Positions 38,209 through 47,766 are shown, counted from the stretch's first letter. The stretch: DNA of 64,000 nt from Pseudomonas frederiksbergensis (GCF_001874645.1 NZ_CP017886.1:2294001-2358000), one strand, 5' to 3'. Made by a program: numbers and translations. The notes: generated by a model from the letters alone, not told the origin.

Positions 38209-39240
38209 ATGGCCAAACGCCAACTCAATCGTCGTCAAAACTGGCGCATCGAAAAAATTCAAGGCGAGCGCGCTGCCCGCGCCGCCAAACGCGAATCCTC
38301 CGCCGTGGAAGCGCTCGAGGGCGGCGACCTTGGCCCCGAGCAGACGGGCCTGGTGATCGCTCACTTCGGCGTTCAGGTCGAGGTCGAAGCCCGCGACGGC
38401 GAACTGGCCGGCCAGGTGTTCCGCTGCCACTTGCGGGCCAACCTGCCTGCGCTGGTGACCGGCGACCAGGTGGTCTGGCGCGCCGGCAATCAGGGCATCG
38501 GCGTGATCGTTGCGCAACTGCCGCGCAATACCGAGCTGTGCCGCCCTGACAGCCGTGGCCAGCTCAAGCCGGTCGCCGCCAACGTCGACATGATCGTGAT
38601 TGTCTTCGCCCCGCTGCCCGAGCCTCATGCCAACCTGATCGACCGCTACCTGGTCGCCGCCGAACACGCTGGCATTCGCCCGTTGCTGTTGCTCAACAAG
38701 TTCGACCTGATCGACGAGCAGAACGCACCGGCGCTGAATGCCTTACTGGCGGTTTACCGCACGCTGGGTTACCCGGTGCTGGAGGTTTCGGCCCATCACG
38801 GCAATGGCATGGAGACGCTGCAGGAGCAACTGGACGGGCGCATCAGTGTGTTCGTCGGCCAGTCCGGCGTCGGCAAGTCCTCGCTGGTCAACAGCCTGCT
38901 GCCGGAAGTCGAAACCCGCGTCGGCCCGTTGTCCGAACTGTCTGGCCAGGGCACCCACACCACCACCACCGCGCGGTTGTTCCACTTCCCCGGCGGCGGT
39001 GAGTTGATCGACTCCCCGGGGATTCGGGAATTCGGCCTGGGCCACGTCAGCCGCGCCGACGTCGAAGCCGGCTTTATCGAGTTCAACGACTTGATCGGCA
39101 CCTGCCGCTTCCGCGACTGCAAGCACGACCGTGAACCCGGTTGCGCCCTGCTCAAGGCACTGGAAGAAGGCCGCGTGCAACAGCAGCGCATGAACAGCTA
39201 CCGCTCGATCATCGCCAGCCTGCCCGAAACCAGCTATTAA
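38209..39240 (+). CDS. rsgA: Small-ribosomal-subunit biogenesis GTPase RsgA
   Basis: RsgA is the late 30S assembly GTPase. The 343-aa protein has a basic N-terminus ([18 protein letters not shown]), an OB fold, and a circularly permuted G domain in the order G4 NKFD, G1 [18 protein letters not shown]3 [10 protein letters not shown]. The C-terminal zinc site is C-x4-C-x-H-x5-C in [14 protein letters not shown]. The sequence downstream holds a bidirectional terminator shared with motB. Confidence 0.98.
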   Translation: MAKRQLNRRQNWRIEKIQGERAARAAKRESSAVEALEGGDLGPEQTGLVIAHFGVQVEVEARDGELAGQVFRCHLRANLPALVTGDQVVWRAGNQGIGVIVAQLPRNTELCRPDSRGQLKPVAANVDMIVIVFAPLPEPHANLIDRYLVAAEHAGIRPLLLLNKFDLIDEQNAPALNALLAVYRTLGYPVLEVSAHHGNGMETLQEQLDGRISVFVGQSGVGKSSLVNSLLPEVETRVGPLSELSGQGTHTTTTARLFHFPGGGELIDSPGIREFGLGHVSRADVEAGFIEFNDLIGTCRFRDCKHDREPGCALLKALEEGRVQQQRMNSYRSIIASLPETSY

Positions 39241-39306
39241 ACGGACTGCCCGGCAACCCTGATACTGACAGGGCTGCTGGCCGTCCGCTGCAGTACGACA
39301 GACAAT

Positions 39307-39333
39307 AAAAAGCCGCGATCATCGCGGCTTTTT
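39307..39333. terminator. Bidirectional terminator between rsgA and motB
   Basis: AAAAAGCCGCGA and TCGCGGCTTTTT pair perfectly over a TCA loop, with A/T runs on both sides. It serves the convergent rsgA and motB genes. Confidence 0.92.
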
Positions 39334-39339
39334 ATTGGG

Positions 39340-40380
39340 TCACTGCCTGGCTGGCTCAGCCGGTTTGGCCGGGTCACCTGCTTTCGGTGCCGGGTTGTCG
39401 AACAGGTTCAAGCGTTCCCGAAGTTCATGCGCCGGCAGTGGCTCCTTGTCCGCCGGCAAAGCATTCGGATCGGCAGGTACGGCAGGCACCTCACCCGGAG
39501 CGCCCTGCCCTGGTGTCGGCGCCGGCTCCGCGCCTTCGTCACCCTCGATGGCGCGCTGGGCCTTCTTGGTCAGCACGACAATGTCGATGCGGCGATTGAC
39601 CGGATTGAGCGGATTTTTGCGATCGAACAACACCGACGAGGCGTAACCTACCACCCGCGCCACTTGCTGATCCGGATAGCTGCCCGCGACCAGCGCACGG
39701 CGAGCGGCGCTGGCACGGTTGGCCGACAGCTCCCAGTTGCCGAAATCGCCGGTACCCGCATAAGGCTTGGCGTCAGTATGGCCGCCGATGCTGATCTTGT
39801 TCGGCACCGCTTTGATGGTGTCGGCCATGGCCAGCAGAATGTCTTCGAAGTACGGCTTCAAGCGCGCACTGCCAGAGTCGAACATCGGCCGATTTTCAGA
39901 ATCGATGATCTGGATGCGCAAACCATCCGGGGTGATGTCGAAAAGAATCTGGTCCTTGAACTTCTTCAGCTGCGGGTTCTCTTCAACCTTGTTCTGCAAC
40001 TCTTGCAGCAACAGTTCAAGGCGTTCCTTCTCGACTTCCTCGGCCATTTTCTCGACCTGATCGGTATCGACAGTGACCTTGTCCGGCTGCGGCTGAGACT
40101 TGACCTCGGGATTGAGGGTCTTGTCCGGCGCCAGCACCGGCGTGCCGCCCAGATCGATGATGTACGGCGTACCGCTTTCAGAGAAGCCGATCGGGTCTTT
40201 GAAGTAACCGGCAATGGCGATCTTCTGTTCCGGTGTGGCGGTGGATAACAGCCACAACACCAGGAAGAACGCCATCATCGCCGTCGCGAAGTCAGCGAAG
40301 GCGATTTTCCACGCGCCCCCGTGATGCCCGCCAGCAATGCGCTTGACGCGCTTGATGATTATCGGCTGATTATTTTCCAT
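39340..40380 (-). CDS. motB: Flagellar stator protein MotB
   Basis: MotB anchors the stator to peptidoglycan and carries the proton-binding Asp. The 346-aa protein has a basic N-terminus and one membrane helix (FATAMMAFFLVLWLLSTAT), with the critical Asp30 just before it in FADFATAMM. The plug region follows, then the C-terminal OmpA-like domain (IGGHTDAKPYAGTGDFGNWE, ANRASAARRALV). A proline-rich tail ends it. It follows motA by three bases. In Pseudomonas this MotAB pair is one of two stator sets, the other being MotCD. Confidence 0.97.
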   Translation of the reverse strand: MENNQPIIIKRVKRIAGGHHGGAWKIAFADFATAMMAFFLVLWLLSTATPEQKIAIAGYFKDPIGFSESGTPYIIDLGGTPVLAPDKTLNPEVKSQPQPDKVTVDTDQVEKMAEEVEKERLELLLQELQNKVEENPQLKKFKDQILFDITPDGLRIQIIDSENRPMFDSGSARLKPYFEDILLAMADTIKAVPNKISIGGHTDAKPYAGTGDFGNWELSANRASAARRALVAGSYPDQQVARVVGYASSVLFDRKNPLNPVNRRIDIVVLTKKAQRAIEGDEGAEPAPTPGQGAPGEVPAVPADPNALPADKEPLPAHELRERLNLFDNPAPKAGDPAKPAEPARQ

Positions 40381-40383
40381 GAC

Positions 40384-41235
40384 TTAGCGACCGCGAACCG
40401 CTTGTTCCAGCTCGGCGAAGCTCGGACGGTGCGCCGGGTACAGAACCTTGCGCCCGAACTCCACGGCCAGCGATGGCGGCATACCGGAAGCCGAAGCCAC
40501 CAACGAAGCCTTGATGGCCTCGTAAACGTTCAGCTCTTCCTTGGCATCGTGAGCCAGGGAGTGCGCCAGCGGGCCAAAGAAACCGTAGGCGGCGAGAATA
40601 CCGAAGAAGGTACCTACCAGAGCAGCACCTACGTGCATGCCGATAGCTTTTTGATCGCCGTCACCCAGCGAGGCCATGGTCACCACAATACCGAGTACCG
40701 CCGCGACGATACCAAAACCGGGCATCGCATCCGCGATACCGTTGACCGCATGGGAGGGGTGCTCCAGGTCTTCCTTGAGGCTGTACAGTTCCATGTCGAA
40801 CAGCCCTTCAAGTTCATGCGGCGCCATGTTGCCAGACGACATGATGCGCAAGTAATCGCAGATAAACGCGGTCATGCGGTCGTCTTTGAGGACAGCCGGG
40901 TACTTGGCAAAAATCGGGCTGGCAGCGGCGTCTTCAATATCGCCTTCAATTGCCATCATGCCTTCGCGACGGCTCTTGTTGAGGATCTCGTAGACCAGGC
41001 TCAGCACTTCCAGATAGAAGGTGTGACTGAAACGCGAACTGAACATGCCCAAGGACTTCTTGAGCACGATCATCGTCGTGGAGCCGGGGTTGGCCTGAAG
41101 GAATGCACCCAGCGCTGCACCGCCGATGATCATCACCTCGAACGGTTGGATCAGGGCGGCAATCTTGCCGTGGGAAAGCACGTATCCGCCGAGCACGCTC
41201 GCGAATACGACGATGATGCCGATAATTTTAGCCAT
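40384..41235 (-). CDS. motA: Flagellar stator protein MotA
   Basis: MotA is the four-helix proton-channel subunit. The 283-aa protein starts MAKIIGIIVVFASVLGGYVL. It shows the conserved cytoplasmic loop (GNMAPHELEGLFDMELYSLK) and helices 3-4 with MPGFGIVAAVLGIVVTMASL and GALVGTFFGILAAYGFFGPL. The ATG at 41235 gives the family length; the frame extends upstream to 41313 through the promoter, so that extension is not coding. The transcript starts at the sigma-28 promoter just upstream. Confidence 0.97.
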   Translation of the reverse strand: MAKIIGIIVVFASVLGGYVLSHGKIAALIQPFEVMIIGGAALGAFLQANPGSTTMIVLKKSLGMFSSRFSHTFYLEVLSLVYEILNKSRREGMMAIEGDIEDAAASPIFAKYPAVLKDDRMTAFICDYLRIMSSGNMAPHELEGLFDMELYSLKEDLEHPSHAVNGIADAMPGFGIVAAVLGIVVTMASLGDGDQKAIGMHVGAALVGTFFGILAAYGFFGPLAHSLAHDAKEELNVYEAIKASLVASASGMPPSLAVEFGRKVLYPAHRPSFAELEQAVRGR

Positions 41236-41303
41236 AGGTAGGGAGGTACTTACTGAGTCGGGTTCAAGGTCATATTCGGAAGTTAAAAAATCTCTTCTTC
41301 TAC

Positions 41304-41330
41304 TTATCGGCAAAACTGCGCCAGACTATA
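41304..41330 (-). promoter_or_regulatory. Sigma-28 (FliA) promoter of motAB
   Basis: On the minus strand TATAGTCT (41330-41323), 11 bases, then GCCGATAA (41311-41304). The consensus is TAAAGTTT-N11-GCCGATAA, so the -10 matches 8 of 8 and the -35 matches 6 of 8 with exact spacing. Transcription would start about 60 bases before motA, placing the stator in the late flagellar class. Confidence 0.9.
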
Positions 41331-41401
41331 GCCAGTTAAGGCGAAAAGCTAATTTGGCCCACTCCGGGTGTGTTTAATGCAGACGATGATCGCGCCCAAC
41401 C

Positions 41402-42940
41402 ATGGCTAATGAAACGACCGTTCCAACGGCTAAACCGACCACACTCGTAGGCTGGGTCAAGCTTCTCGATGGCGTGACCTTGCCCGTGCCGCGAGCCAGC
41501 CATGATCGCGTCTGCCAGGCAATCGCCGACAATCGCAGCTCGTTGCGCGATATTGCCGAATTGATGCAGGGCAGCCCGGCCCTGGCTCTCAGCGTCATCC
41601 GCGAAGCCAATCGCCACACCCACGGCACCCTGAGCGAGCCCAGCGAGAACCTGGAGGTGGCCATCAATCGCCTCGGCCTCAAACGTACCGAAGAACTGCT
41701 CGCGCGCTTGCCCGCCCTGCCCCAGAACGACATCCCGCCGGCCCTGCGCCAGCTGCAACTGATCAGCCAGCATGCGACCCAACAGGCCAATGGTTTTTTT
41801 GCCAGCCGCCTGGCACGGCTCTGGCAGGACATCCACTGGGGTAGCCTGCTGTTTCTCTCGCCGTTCTGGCCACTGGCCTTGACCTTCCCGCAGCTGCTCG
41901 AAGACTGGGAGCTGCGAGTGCTCCACAAGGGCGAGCCCGCGAGCAAGGTCGAAAAAGAGTTGTTCGGCGTGCGCCTGCTGGAGCTAGGCCTGGCACTGGC
42001 GGAAGTCTGGCGCCTGCCAATCTGGGTAGGGCAAGGCTATCGACTGCTACAGGATGAACAACACGAGCTGGTGAAAGTCCTGCATATCGCCCGCGACGCC
42101 GATCACCCGCTGCGCCAGCAAAACCGTCTCGACGACGATCCGACCCTGCGCCGCTGGCTCAATCAACCGGCCAACACGGTGTTGCTGGCCAACGGCCTGG
42201 CGTTATCAGCACAGCAAGCCTGGGGTAGTCCTCACTGCCTGCGCTGGCAACTTCTGACCAGCCTCTACCTGCAAATACCGATGGACGAGGTCCAGCAGCA
42301 ACTGCACCAGCAAGCCGCACTCAGCGCTCGCAAGCACGCGATGCCGGACCTCTGGCATCCGGCCGGGGCATTGCTCTGGCCGTGGGACGAGCGGCGCCTT
42401 CATCGCAGCCAGCTTCCGGCGCCCGCACCCACCGCCGAGGATCTGCTGAAGTGGCGCAAACAATGCGCCGAGCTGCTGGTGGAGCCGAGTCGCTTCATCA
42501 ACGCCATGCACCTGACCACCTCCGCCCGGGACGCGCTTGTTGCCTGCGGCATGCGTCGGGTGATGATCCTGATGGCTGACCGTACCCATACCCATCTGCG
42601 GGTGCACCAGAGCGCCGGACTACCCAAAGAAGCCTCCGGCCTGAACCTGCTGGTCAGCCAGAGCACCGTGCTGCAACGCTTGCTCTCGCAACAAGCGCAA
42701 GTGCGCCTGACTCCAGCCAACAACGCACAATTTTCGGCCTTGCTGCCGGACAACCTGCGCGCACTGTTCGGCGGCGAGCACCTGCTGCTGCGTTCACTGG
42801 TCAACAATGGCCGGGTGATCATGCTGGTCGTGGCGGACCAGGGCGGCGGGCCATTTTCGGAAATCACCGTGCAAGCCTTCGGCAAAACCGCACAGTGCAT
42901 CGAAAAAGCCCTTCACAGCTTTAGCAACCGCGGCCAGTAG
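41402..42940 (+). CDS. HDOD domain protein with C-terminal GAF-like region, 512 aa
   Basis: The N-terminal half has an HDOD domain (AIADNRSSLRDIAELMQGSP, LEVAINRLGLKRTEELLARL), a non-catalytic HD-related fold common in signalling. The full His-Asp pair is not evident. The C-terminal about 150 residues (from LLVEPSRFINAMHLTTSARD) look like a GAF-type sensor. It is divergent from motA and upstream of rhdA by about 43 bases. HDOD proteins often act in motility or cyclic-di-GMP networks, so the motA neighbour is suggestive only. No clear ribosome binding site precedes the ATG, so the start is less certain. Confidence 0.85.
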   Translation: MANETTVPTAKPTTLVGWVKLLDGVTLPVPRASHDRVCQAIADNRSSLRDIAELMQGSPALALSVIREANRHTHGTLSEPSENLEVAINRLGLKRTEELLARLPALPQNDIPPALRQLQLISQHATQQANGFFASRLARLWQDIHWGSLLFLSPFWPLALTFPQLLEDWELRVLHKGEPASKVEKELFGVRLLELGLALAEVWRLPIWVGQGYRLLQDEQHELVKVLHIARDADHPLRQQNRLDDDPTLRRWLNQPANTVLLANGLALSAQQAWGSPHCLRWQLLTSLYLQIPMDEVQQQLHQQAALSARKHAMPDLWHPAGALLWPWDERRLHRSQLPAPAPTAEDLLKWRKQCAELLVEPSRFINAMHLTTSARDALVACGMRRVMILMADRTHTHLRVHQSAGLPKEASGLNLLVSQSTVLQRLLSQQAQVRLTPANNAQFSALLPDNLRALFGGEHLLLRSLVNNGRVIMLVVADQGGGPFSEITVQAFGKTAQCIEKALHSFSNRGQ

Positions 42941-42983
42941 TTCCTGCGCTACAATCCTCACCTTTGTGCTCTGGAGACCTCAC

Positions 42984-43808
42984 ATGTCTGACTTCTCTGG
43001 CTTGTCGCTGGTCATCGAACCGAGCGACCTGCTCGCCCGTCTCGATGCTCGCGAACTGATTCTGGTCGACCTGACCAGCAGCGCCCGCTACGCCGAAGGC
43101 CACATTCCCGGCGCGCGCTTCATCGACCCTAAACGTACTCAGTTGGGTCATGCGCCGGCGCCGGGCCTGATGCCGTCGCACGCTGCGCTTGAAGCCCTGT
43201 TCGGCGAACTGGGGCATAACCCGGACGCGGTCTACGTGGTCTACGACGACGAAGGCGGTGGCTGGGCCGGACGTTTCATCTGGCTGCTGGATGTCATCGG
43301 TCACACTAAATATCACTACGTGGACGGCGGTCTGCTGGCGTGGCTAGCGGAAAACTTGCCGGTTTCGACCGAGGTTCCAACGGCAGTCGGCGGCCCGGTT
43401 GCACTGACCTTGCATGACGAGCCCACGGCCACCCGCGAATACCTGCAAAGCCGTCTCGGTGCCGCCGATCTGGCGATCTGGGACGCGCGCGGACCGCTGG
43501 AGTATTCCGGTGAGAAGGTGCTTGCGGCCAAGGGTGGGCACATCCCTGGCGCAGTCAATTTCGAATGGACCGCCGGTATGGACAAGACACGCAACCTGCG
43601 CATCCGTACCGACATGCCGCAGATCCTCGAGCAGCTCGGGATCAGCAAAGACAAAGAAGTGATTACCCACTGCCAGACCCACCATCGCTCTGGCTTCACC
43701 TATCTGGTGGCCAAGGCGCTCGGTTATCCGCGGGTCAAAGGCTACGCCGGCTCCTGGGGCGAATGGGGCAACCACCCCGATACGCCTGTTGAGATTCAAG
43801 GTTCTTAA
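42984..43808 (+). CDS. rhdA: Thiosulfate sulfurtransferase (rhodanese) RhdA
   Basis: RhdA moves sulfane sulfur from thiosulfate to cyanide or other acceptors in the cytosol. The 274-aa protein is a two-domain rhodanese. The inactive N-terminal domain has LVDLTSSARYAEGHIPGARF. The C-terminal domain carries Cys230 in the loop CQTHHRSG, the same loop and residue number as Azotobacter vinelandii RhdA. The ATG at 42984 follows CTGGAGACCTCAC. It lies nine bases before psd, so the two are probably co-transcribed. Cyanide production in some pseudomonads makes detoxification a possible role. Confidence 0.95.
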   Translation: MSDFSGLSLVIEPSDLLARLDARELILVDLTSSARYAEGHIPGARFIDPKRTQLGHAPAPGLMPSHAALEALFGELGHNPDAVYVVYDDEGGGWAGRFIWLLDVIGHTKYHYVDGGLLAWLAENLPVSTEVPTAVGGPVALTLHDEPTATREYLQSRLGAADLAIWDARGPLEYSGEKVLAAKGGHIPGAVNFEWTAGMDKTRNLRIRTDMPQILEQLGISKDKEVITHCQTHHRSGFTYLVAKALGYPRVKGYAGSWGEWGNHPDTPVEIQGS

Positions 43809-43817
43809 GGACAGTTA

Positions 43818-44678
43818 ATGAAAAAGCGTTTGTTTATCCTCAGTCAGTACCTGCTGCCCCATCACTTACTGTCGCGTCTGGCCGGCTGCATTGCCGAATG
43901 CCGCGTGCGCTGGTTCAAGAACGCCTTCACCGCCTGGTTCGCCAAGCGCTATCAGGTGGATATGTCGCAAGCACTGGTCGAAGACCTGACCGCTTACGAA
44001 CACTTCAACGCGTTCTTCACCCGCGCGCTGAAAGACGGCGCACGCCCATTGGACCAGACCCCAGGCGCGATCCTCAGCCCGGCCGATGGCGCCGTCAGCC
44101 AGCTCGGCCCGATCGAGCACGGCCGCGTGTTCCAGGCCAAGGGCCACAGTTTCAGCGTGCTGGAATTGCTCGGGGGTGACGCGGCAAACGCTGCGCCGTT
44201 CATGGGCGGTGATTTCGCCACCATTTACCTGTCGCCGAAAGACTATCACCGCGTACACATGCCGCTGGCCGGCACCCTGCGCGAAATGGTCTACATTCCG
44301 GGCCGAATCTTCTCGGTCAACCAGACCACCGCGGAAAACGTTCCAGAACTGTTCGCCCGCAACGAACGCGTAGCGTGCATCTTCGACACCGAACGCGGCC
44401 CGATGGCAGTGGTACTGGTTGGTGCGATGATCGTCGCTTCGATCGAAACCGTTTGGGCCGGGCTGGTAACGCCACCCAAGCGCGAACTGAAAACCTTCCG
44501 CTACGACGAAGCTGCCCGTGCGCCGATTCACCTGGAAAAAGGCGCCGAACTGGGTCGCTTCAAACTGGGTTCGACGGCGGTCGTGCTGTTTGGCCCGGAT
44601 CAAGTGAAGTGGGCTGAAGAGCTGGCGGCTGGTTCACCCGTGGTGATGGGCCAAGGTCTGGGCGCTCCAAAGGCATAA
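43818..44678 (+). CDS. psd: Phosphatidylserine decarboxylase proenzyme
   Basis: Psd makes phosphatidylethanolamine at the inner membrane. The 286-aa proenzyme self-cleaves at Gly251-Ser252 in [11 protein letters not shown] to form the pyruvoyl cofactor. The charge-relay residues sit in [12 protein letters not shown] (Asp) and [10 protein letters not shown] (His). The N-terminus [20 protein letters not shown] and [20 protein letters not shown] are family-typical. AAGGACAG precedes the ATG. A REPIN and a terminator follow. Confidence 0.98.
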   Translation: MKKRLFILSQYLLPHHLLSRLAGCIAECRVRWFKNAFTAWFAKRYQVDMSQALVEDLTAYEHFNAFFTRALKDGARPLDQTPGAILSPADGAVSQLGPIEHGRVFQAKGHSFSVLELLGGDAANAAPFMGGDFATIYLSPKDYHRVHMPLAGTLREMVYIPGRIFSVNQTTAENVPELFARNERVACIFDTERGPMAVVLVGAMIVASIETVWAGLVTPPKRELKTFRYDEAARAPIHLEKGAELGRFKLGSTAVVLFGPDQVKWAEELAAGSPVVMGQGLGAPKA

Positions 44679-44688
44679 CCAAACGCCT

Positions 44689-44770
44689 GTAGGAGCTGCC
44701 GCAGGCTGCGATCTTTTGATCTTCACGATCACGCAGGTGTCAAAAGATCGCAGCCTGCGGCAGCTCCTAC
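44689..44770. repeat. REPIN doublet 7 (outer GTAGGAG arms)
   Basis: Both arms are consensus: GTAGGAGCTGCCGCAGGC on the left and GCCTGCGGCAGCTCCTAC on the right, with GATC/TGTC-type inner ends. It lies between psd and the serB terminator, 11 bases after the psd stop. Confidence 0.93.
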
Positions 44771-44776
44771 GGGCAT

Positions 44777-44803
44777 AAAAAAACGCCGCTATTTGCGGCG
44801 TTT
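44777..44803. terminator. Bidirectional terminator between psd and serB
   Basis: AAACGCCGC (44781-44789) and GCGGCGTTT (44795-44803) pair over TATTT. A run of seven A at the left becomes a T run for the minus-strand serB transcript. Confidence 0.9.
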
Positions 44804-44823
44804 CTTTGGGTGCTCGATTCAGC

Positions 44824-46038
44824 TCAGAGCTGACCGTCGCGATCTCTGAAGCCCAGCAAATACAGTACGCCATCCAGACCCAGCGTCGAAATCGCCTGCT
44901 TGGCCGACTGTTTGACCAGCGGCTTGGCACGGAACGCCACACCGAGACCTGCAATCGCCAGCATCGGCAAATCATTGGCACCGTCACCGACGGCAATGGT
45001 CTGCTCCAGACGCAACCCTTCCTTGTGCGCCAGTTCACGTAGCAAATCGGCTTTGCGCTGTGCATCGACGATCGGCTCGACAGCCACACCGGTCACTTTA
45101 CCGTCGACCACTTCCAGTTCGTTGGCGAACACATAATCGATGCCTAGCTTGGCTTGCAGCTGTTTGGCGAAGTAAGTGAAGCCGCCCGACAGAATGGCCG
45201 TCTTGTAGCCCAGACGCTTGAGTTCGGCGAACAAGGTTTCAGCGCCTTCGGTCAGGCGCAGGGAAGCCTCGATCGAGTCCAGCACACTGACGTCCAACCC
45301 TTTGAGCAAGGCCAGGCGCTCCTTGAAGCTGGCACGGAAATCCAGTTCCCCGGCCATCGCCCGCTCGGTAATTTCCGAAACCTTCTCGCCCACCCCGGCC
45401 GCCTTGGCCAGTTCGTCGATGACTTCGGCTTCGATCAGTGTCGAGTCCATGTCGAACACCGCCAGACGACGGTTGCGACGGAACAGCGAATCTTCCTGGA
45501 AAGCGATGTCGACGTTCAGTTCCTGGGCCACGCTGAGGAATTCGGCACGCAGGGCCTGCGGATCAGCCGCTTCGCCGCGCACGGAGAATTCAATGCAGCC
45601 CTTGCCCTTGTCGGCCGGGGTGTCCAACGGCATACGCCCGGACAGACGGTCGATGTGATCGATGTTCAGACCGTACTTGGCGGTGATCGAACTCACGCGT
45701 TGCAACTGCTCGGCTGTCACTTTGCGGGTCAGCAAGGTCACAATGTGGCGTTTCTTGCCTTGAGCACCGACCCACAGCTGGTAGTCCTCTTCGGACACGG
45801 GCGTGAAACGCACCTGCTGCCCCAGCTCGTAGGCCTTGAACAGGATGTCCTTGAGCACCGACGAACCCTGTTCGGTGTCGGGAATTTCAACCAGGATACC
45901 GAACGACAACGTGTCGTGGATCACCGCCTGACCGATGTCGAGAATGTTCACACCACCCTGGGCCAGTACACCGGTAATGGCCGCAGTCAGACCCGGACGG
46001 TCGACTCCCGTGATGTTTATCAGGACGATTTCGCGCAA
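44824..46038 (-). CDS. serB: Phosphoserine phosphatase
   Basis: SerB makes serine from phosphoserine. The 404-aa protein has two N-terminal ACT-type domains (MREIVLINITGVDRPGLTAA) and a HAD phosphatase domain with motif I AVFDMDSTLIEAEVIDELAK. Later motifs are LSGGFTYFAKQLQ and VAVGDGANDLPMLAIAGLGV. The start is TTG at 46038 with GGGGGTG before it; the ATG five codons upstream is inside that ribosome-binding region. It ends the minus-strand unit at the bidirectional terminator. Confidence 0.96.
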   Translation of the reverse strand: MREIVLINITGVDRPGLTAAITGVLAQGGVNILDIGQAVIHDTLSFGILVEIPDTEQGSSVLKDILFKAYELGQQVRFTPVSEEDYQLWVGAQGKKRHIVTLLTRKVTAEQLQRVSSITAKYGLNIDHIDRLSGRMPLDTPADKGKGCIEFSVRGEAADPQALRAEFLSVAQELNVDIAFQEDSLFRRNRRLAVFDMDSTLIEAEVIDELAKAAGVGEKVSEITERAMAGELDFRASFKERLALLKGLDVSVLDSIEASLRLTEGAETLFAELKRLGYKTAILSGGFTYFAKQLQAKLGIDYVFANELEVVDGKVTGVAVEPIVDAQRKADLLRELAHKEGLRLEQTIAVGDGANDLPMLAIAGLGVAFRAKPLVKQSAKQAISTLGLDGVLYLLGFRDRDGQL

Positions 46039-46109
46039 GGCGCACCCCCGCATGTGGAAAAAAACCGCATTCTACCCACTTTCAGTGACCATCGGGCACA
46101 GCGAGCGCT

Positions 46110-46137
46110 TTGCCGGTCTGGGGCCTGTCGCTATACT
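46110..46137 (+). promoter_or_regulatory. Candidate sigma-70 promoter for the AhpA-like gene
   Basis: TTGCCG (46110-46115) and TATACT (46132-46137) are 16 bases apart, about 36 bases upstream of the GTG start. The -35 is moderate and the -10 good. Confidence 0.6.
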
Positions 46138-46172
46138 GCGCATCAACTTCACGGACAAAAGAGCCGAGCTCA

Positions 46173-47711
46173 GTGAACCGGCCTACGCCAGTCAAAACCG
46201 ATAACTTCTTTCTGCTGATCTTCCGGGCACTGCGCCATCGCCGTGTACCGATCGCATTGCGCATTGCCAGCCATAACGTGATCCTGGTCGCATTGGCCCT
46301 GGTGATCTACGCCTGCGTGATGGGTCTGCAGTTCAAACAGGCCATGCACGAACAAGCGGATGCCCTCGGCCAGAGCCTGACCACCCAGACAGCGATGTCA
46401 GCGACCGAACTGTTGGTGTCCAACGACATCCTCAGCCTTAACGTGTTGCTGAACAACCTGACCAAGAATCCGTTGGTGGCTCACGCAGCTATTTATAGCG
46501 TCGACAACCGGATTCTCGCCGAGGCCGGGCAGCGTCCCAAGCATGGCTTGCTGGGCGAAGCCGAAGGCATGTACGAGAGCAAGATCACCTTTCAGGACGT
46601 GACCGCCGGTCAACTGCGGATCAGCCTGGACATGGCGCAGTTCGAACAGCCGATGACCATCAGCCTGCAAAGCATGGGCATTCTCAGCGCTATCCTGCTG
46701 GCCTTGTCCCTGGCTCTGAGCTTGCGCCTGGGCCGGCACATCTCCACGCCGCTGCTGCAATTGCGGGTGTGGCTGCGCGATATTGACGAACACACCCCGG
46801 CGACTCAGCGCCAGGACGAAATCGGTGACCTGGCCCGCCAGCTCCACAGCAGTTTCGCGCCTGAAAAGGTCGAGCCTGAACCCGAGCCCGAGCCTGAATT
46901 CGACGATTACCAAGACACTGAAGAGGCCGAGCCGACCTTCGAAGTGCGCAACCTGCGCGACCCGAGCTTCGACGAGAGCGCTCCGGTGGCCGGTCTGAAA
47001 GCGGCGCCACGACATGTGGTCAGTGCAGAAGAGGACGAACTGGACGAAGAAGATCCGTTTGCCGACCTTCGCGACACCGCTGCCGCCGCCCCCGTGGCCA
47101 AACCGCAACCCAAGCCTGCTGCCCCGGCGCAACCACAGCACAGCGCAGTATTGGCGGTGCAGTTGGGCGCTCAGGATCAACTGCGCCGCCTGCCGCGTGC
47201 GCGCCTGACCGAACTGCTGGAGCGTTATCGCGACTGCCTGGACCAGGCTGCGTCGCTGTATGAAAGCGAACTGCACACCCTGAACGATGGCAGCACGCTG
47301 ATGCTGTTCCACAGTGAAGACAGCGGTGACGACTACCTGACCAACGCCATTTGCTGCGGTGAGCTGCTACGCGCACTCGGCCATCAGTTGCAGATCGAGG
47401 TCGCCGACAGCGGCATCACCCTGCAATTGCAGTTGGGCCTGACGCTGGGCGATGAGCTCTTTGGCCTCAGCCAGATTGATCTGCTGCTGACCGAAACGGC
47501 TCAGGACGCTCTCGCATTGTCCCAACACAGCCGAAACCTGCTGCTGGTGGAACGCAAGATCAGCGATGACGTGCTGATCCGCCAACGTGCGCGGATCCGC
47601 CCAATCGCCAGCCCTGAAGGCGCTTGCTGCGTCGAGCGGTTGATGGAGCCTTACCCATCGATGCTGGAGCGGCAACTGGCGCGCATGCATGAGACACGCG
47701 CCAAGAGTTGA
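46173..47711 (+). CDS. AhpA/YtjB (SMP)-like membrane protein with HAMP region, 512 aa
   Basis: The N-terminus MNRPTPVKTDNFFLLIFRAL precedes a membrane helix (VILVALALVIYACVMGL), a periplasmic segment of about 130 residues, and a second helix (GILSAILLALSLALSLRL). A HAMP-like linker and a Glu/Pro-rich run (EPEPEPEPEFDDY) follow. The C-terminal half (RLPRARLTELLERYRDCLDQ onward) is unassigned and cytosolic. It resembles YtjB/SMP, encoded next to serB in E. coli, which supports the call. GTG at 46173 is preferred over an ATG at 46110 that lies in the promoter. Its function is not established. Confidence 0.85.
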   Translation: MNRPTPVKTDNFFLLIFRALRHRRVPIALRIASHNVILVALALVIYACVMGLQFKQAMHEQADALGQSLTTQTAMSATELLVSNDILSLNVLLNNLTKNPLVAHAAIYSVDNRILAEAGQRPKHGLLGEAEGMYESKITFQDVTAGQLRISLDMAQFEQPMTISLQSMGILSAILLALSLALSLRLGRHISTPLLQLRVWLRDIDEHTPATQRQDEIGDLARQLHSSFAPEKVEPEPEPEPEFDDYQDTEEAEPTFEVRNLRDPSFDESAPVAGLKAAPRHVVSAEEDELDEEDPFADLRDTAAAAPVAKPQPKPAAPAQPQHSAVLAVQLGAQDQLRRLPRARLTELLERYRDCLDQAASLYESELHTLNDGSTLMLFHSEDSGDDYLTNAICCGELLRALGHQLQIEVADSGITLQLQLGLTLGDELFGLSQIDLLLTETAQDALALSQHSRNLLLVERKISDDVLIRQRARIRPIASPEGACCVERLMEPYPSMLERQLARMHETRAKS

Positions 47712-47726
47712 ACCCGGCCCGTGAAC

Positions 47727-47766
47727 GAAAAAGCCCGCAGATGAGTGATCGTCTGCGGGCTTTTTC
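47727..47766 (+). terminator. Terminator of the AhpA-like gene
   Basis: GAAAAAGCCCGCAGA and TCTGCGGGCTTTTTC pair perfectly over a 10-base loop, 16 bases past the stop codon. Confidence 0.92.
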
